From NCBI GenBank assembly GCA_963780135.1, contig CAWAAR010000002.1, positions 248,001 to 312,000 on the forward strand: a stretch of 64,000 bases of DNA, in the 5' to 3' direction. This stretch comes from Clostridium_AM sp963780135 (lineage in GTDB: Bacteria > Bacillota > Clostridia > Clostridiales > Clostridiaceae). Numbering within the stretch: the stretch's first letter is position 1; every line of letters starts with the position of its first letter. Below the pieces are notes generated by a model that searched no databases, was not told the DNA's origin, and worked only from the letters and a program-made list of their open reading frames with translations. Of the stretch, positions 61,545 through 64,000 are shown in pieces. The translations under genes and the position numbers were made by a program.

Positions 61545-64000
61545 ATGAGTAAAAAAAGTACAAAAGCACTTGCAAGTGCTACACTTATGTCTTTAGTATT
61601 GACTACAGCTTTATCAGCAGGTCCAGTTAAAGCGGCAGCAGGAAAGGTAACAAGAATTGGTGAAATCGATAGATATGCAACTGCAGCTAAAGTTGCTACA
61701 ACAAGCTGGACAACTAGTGATGATGTAGTATTAGTATCAGGTGATGGTTATGCAGATGCAGTAAGTGCGTCAGCATTAGCTAAAAAATTAAATGCACCAA
61801 TACTTTTAACAACAGCAGGTTCATTAAACTCTGACACTAAAAATGCATTAACTACATTAAAAGCTAAGAATGTATATGTAGTAGGTGGAGAAGCTTCAGT
61901 TTCAAGTTCAGTAAGAGATGAATTAAAGAAAACTTATACTCTTACAGAATTAGGTGGAGCAAACAGATATGAAACTAATGCAAAAGTTGCTCAAAAATTA
62001 GTTGACTTAGGAGTAAAAGCCGATGAAGTTATCATGGTTGGTGGAGAAGGTTTCTCAGACGCTCTATCAGTAGCTCCAGTAGCAGCAGCTAAAGGACAAA
62101 TTCTTTTACTTGGAATGAATAACTCTAGCTATATGCAACCAGTTTTAGACTTCGTTAGCAAGAATAAATCAAAGGTTACAGTAGTTGGAACTAAAAACGT
62201 TATAAGTGATTCTATATTAAGTACTATTAATGGTACAAGAGTAGATGGTGGATCAGATAGATTTGATACTAACTTAAAAGTTTTAGCTTCATTTAAAGAT
62301 GCACTTAAAATGGACAAATTATATGTTGCATCAGCTCAAGAAAATTCAAGAGATGACGGATATGCAGATGCTCTAGTTGCTTCAGCATTAGCTGGAAAAA
62401 CATCAGCACCATTAGTATTAGTTGACAAAGATGGTTCAACTGCAACAACTAACGCTATAAAATACATCAAAGACAATGCAGATAAAACTAAAACTGACTT
62501 AAATGTTATAGGTGGAACAGGTGTTGTTTCAACTAACGTTGAAGATCAAATAAACAAAGCTGTTAACGATGGCTCACCATCAACACCTGCTAGCGTTGAA
62601 TCAATAGAAGCAGTAGGATTAAATGAAATTAAGATCGTATTTGGTAGTGATGTTGATTCAGATTCAGCAGAATCTGTTGACAACTACAAAGTTGATGGAG
62701 CTCAATTAAATTCTAAGACAGCAGTAGCTAGTCTTCAAGATGACAACAGAACACTTTTAATTACATTAGCTGATGCTAAAGATCAATATAAAGATTATGC
62801 AGTTTCAGTTAAAAAGGGCGTAATAACAGCAGATAAATCAACTACTGTACCAGCTCTTGATAAAACAATAACTTTTTCAGATGTTAAAGCACCTACATTA
62901 AAATCTGTAAAAGCTCAAGGAAGAAATAAATTAACAGTTGAATTTACAGCTCCAGTTGATATGAGAACTATTTCAACTTTAGCTAGCAAATTTAGAATAA
63001 ATGACCAAAACATAACAAGCTTTGGTTTAAACACACAAACTTCACCAGCATTAAGTGAAATCAAAGATTCAATAACTAACTCAGCTAATAATACTTGGTC
63101 ACGTAAAGTAGAATTCTACTTTGACTCTAATCTTCCAACAGGAAACAATACATTAAAAGTTTTAGGAGGAGACAAAACTGGTGCGCTTGTTGATGCAGGT
63201 GGATTTACATTTATAGAAAGCACAATGGACTTCAATGTTGATTCAAAAGATGGAAAAATAACAGACAAAGATGTTACAATAAAAGCTGATGCAGATGGAA
63301 CACTTTGGGTTAAATACGGAAGACCAATGGATAAGAAGACAGCTTTAGATGCATCAAACTATGTATTATTAAATAAAGGCACAAGCCCTATAAGCGGAGC
63401 TACATTAAAGCTAAAAGAAAATGACAACACTGTAAAGATTACTGGAGTAAGCAGTAAAATTGATACAGGATCAAATGTATTATATATAAATAAAAATACA
63501 AGAGATGCTTTTGGTAACGAAGTAGATGATGATACAAGAGTTAACTTTACAAAGGAAAAAGATGAAACTAAACCTACAGTTCTAACTTCTGATATGGTAG
63601 ATAGTGAAACTATACGTTTGAAATTCAGCAAAGATATAGATGCTACTTATGCAACACAAATAAGTAACTATACTTTAAAAGATTCAAGTGGATTAGATAT
63701 TACTGCACATATTAAAGAAATTAAACCTTCAACTAGTGTAAAAACTGACAGTGGTGCTTGGGATAACTGTGATGCATGGGATATAAAGATGTACAAGAAC
63801 CCAGCTGAAAAAGATTCTACAAGCAGTGATCAGACAACTGATTGGAGATTAACTGGTTCTAAATACAGCTTAACAGTTAAGAATTTAGCTGATACAACAA
63901 GTAACAGAAATGCAATGGCAGAGTGGAACACTACATTAAATGGTAATGATGATGTTGCACCTAAAGTAACAGCTGTATATGCTAAATCAGCAACTGATTC
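61545..64000 (+). CDS. CWB2-anchored S-layer-type protein with Ig-like repeats, copy 2 (runs off the window)
   Basis: The frame is open from ATG 61545 to the end, 818 codons so far. The signal peptide (MSKKSTKALASATLMSLVL..., cleaved near AAAG) is followed by three CWB2 modules (about 33-340; GYADAVSASAL, VYVVGGEASVSSS, GFSDALSVAP, GYADALVASAL). Ig-like SbsA-type repeats follow and align with those of copy 1 (VESIEAVGLNEIKIVF against VKSVTANGLNQIRVVF). Codon choice is more uniform than in copy 1 and the leader is long with hairpins, so this may be the main S-layer protein. CGAGGAGGG precedes the start. Confidence 0.9.
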   Translation, partial: MSKKSTKALASATLMSLVLTTALSAGPVKAAAGKVTRIGEIDRYATAAKVATTSWTTSDDVVLVSGDGYADAVSASALAKKLNAPILLTTAGSLNSDTKNALTTLKAKNVYVVGGEASVSSSVRDELKKTYTLTELGGANRYETNAKVAQKLVDLGVKADEVIMVGGEGFSDALSVAPVAAAKGQILLLGMNNSSYMQPVLDFVSKNKSKVTVVGTKNVISDSILSTINGTRVDGGSDRFDTNLKVLASFKDALKMDKLYVASAQENSRDDGYADALVASALAGKTSAPLVLVDKDGSTATTNAIKYIKDNADKTKTDLNVIGGTGVVSTNVEDQINKAVNDGSPSTPASVESIEAVGLNEIKIVFGSDVDSDSAESVDNYKVDGAQLNSKTAVASLQDDNRTLLITLADAKDQYKDYAVSVKKGVITADKSTTVPALDKTITFSDVKAPTLKSVKAQGRNKLTVEFTAPVDMRTISTLASKFRINDQNITSFGLNTQTSPALSEIKDSITNSANNTWSRKVEFYFDSNLPTGNNTLKVLGGDKTGALVDAGGFTFIESTMDFNVDSKDGKITDKDVTIKADADGTLWVKYGRPMDKKTALDASNYVLLNKGTSPISGATLKLKENDNTVKITGVSSKIDTGSNVLYINKNTRDAFGNEVDDDTRVNFTKEKDETKPTVLTSDMVDSETIRLKFSKDIDATYATQISNYTLKDSSGLDITAHIKEIKPSTSVKTDSGAWDNCDAWDIKMYKNPAEKDSTSSDQTTDWRLTGSKYSLTVKNLADTTSNRNAMAEWNTTLNGNDDVAPKVTAVYAKSATD

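Noticed and set aside
1..64000. Sigma-54 (-24/-12) promoters, given rpoN
   Set aside because: I looked for TGGCAC-N5-TTGC in the gene gaps, including the PTS operon, and found none convincing.
1..64000. CRISPR arrays, complete insertion sequences, prophage genes and ordinary tRNA or rRNA genes
   Set aside because: No regularly spaced repeats, transposase, integrase or phage frames, and no GGTTCGAAT-type T arm outside tmRNA were seen.

Overview
The window looks like chromosomal DNA of a low-G+C, endospore-forming Clostridium (sensu stricto). The evidence is the A+T-rich sequence, strong AGGAGG-type ribosome binding sites, the end of a glycine reductase gene (grdD) at the left edge, the rpoN-cggR-gap-pgk-tpi-gpmI-eno glycolytic block, a secG-rnr-smpB-ssrA block, CotF-type coat genes and several CWB2 cell-wall proteins. 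I cannot name the species from sequence alone.

Layout. 1-12 kb: 3' end of grdD, a BMP-family lipoprotein, rpoN, then cggR with a well-spaced tandem CggR operator, followed by the glycolytic genes. The gaps between glycolytic genes carry hairpins and MITE-like inverted repeats. 12-17 kb: secG, rnr, smpB and tmRNA (tag ANDNLQLAA), with a tandem receiver-domain gene on the opposite strand between rnr and smpB. 17-25.4 kb: an accessory block downstream of ssrA. It holds a chemoreceptor flanked by two near-copies of the ssrA terminator, a MATE exporter of foreign-looking composition, and a two-component system with an ABC exporter. 25.7-32.5 kb: a sugar operon with a PRD regulator fused to an EIIA, PTS EIIB and EIIC of the fructose family, two class II aldolases and a ROK kinase. 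32.7-36 kb: two tandem T-box leaders, both apparently with an AGA (Arg) specifier, followed by argG-argH.

36-43 kb: two paralogous L,D-transpeptidases, a CTC/L25 ribosomal protein with a long leader, and a CHASE4-GGDEF-HD-GYP signalling protein. 43-47 kb: a MarR-controlled EmrB-type drug efflux operon with two adaptor proteins and a palindromic operator at its promoter. 47-49 kb: a small zinc-ribbon protein, then a guanine-class purine riboswitch ahead of a COG2509 FAD-dependent dehydrogenase. 49-64 kb: an envelope and sporulation region with a CWB2 protein on the minus strand, a YtaF/MntP-like membrane protein, a KimA-like APC permease, a TtcA-like PP-loop protein, two coat proteins, and three consecutive CWB2 S-layer-type genes, the last running off the window.

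The least ordinary parts are the riboswitch with two deviations from the usual core, the regulator-EIIA fusion that keeps an internal ribosome binding site, the duplicated ssrA terminator around the chemoreceptor gene, and three families of short inverted repeats scattered across the window. No phage, CRISPR array, complete insertion sequence or ordinary tRNA gene was seen.
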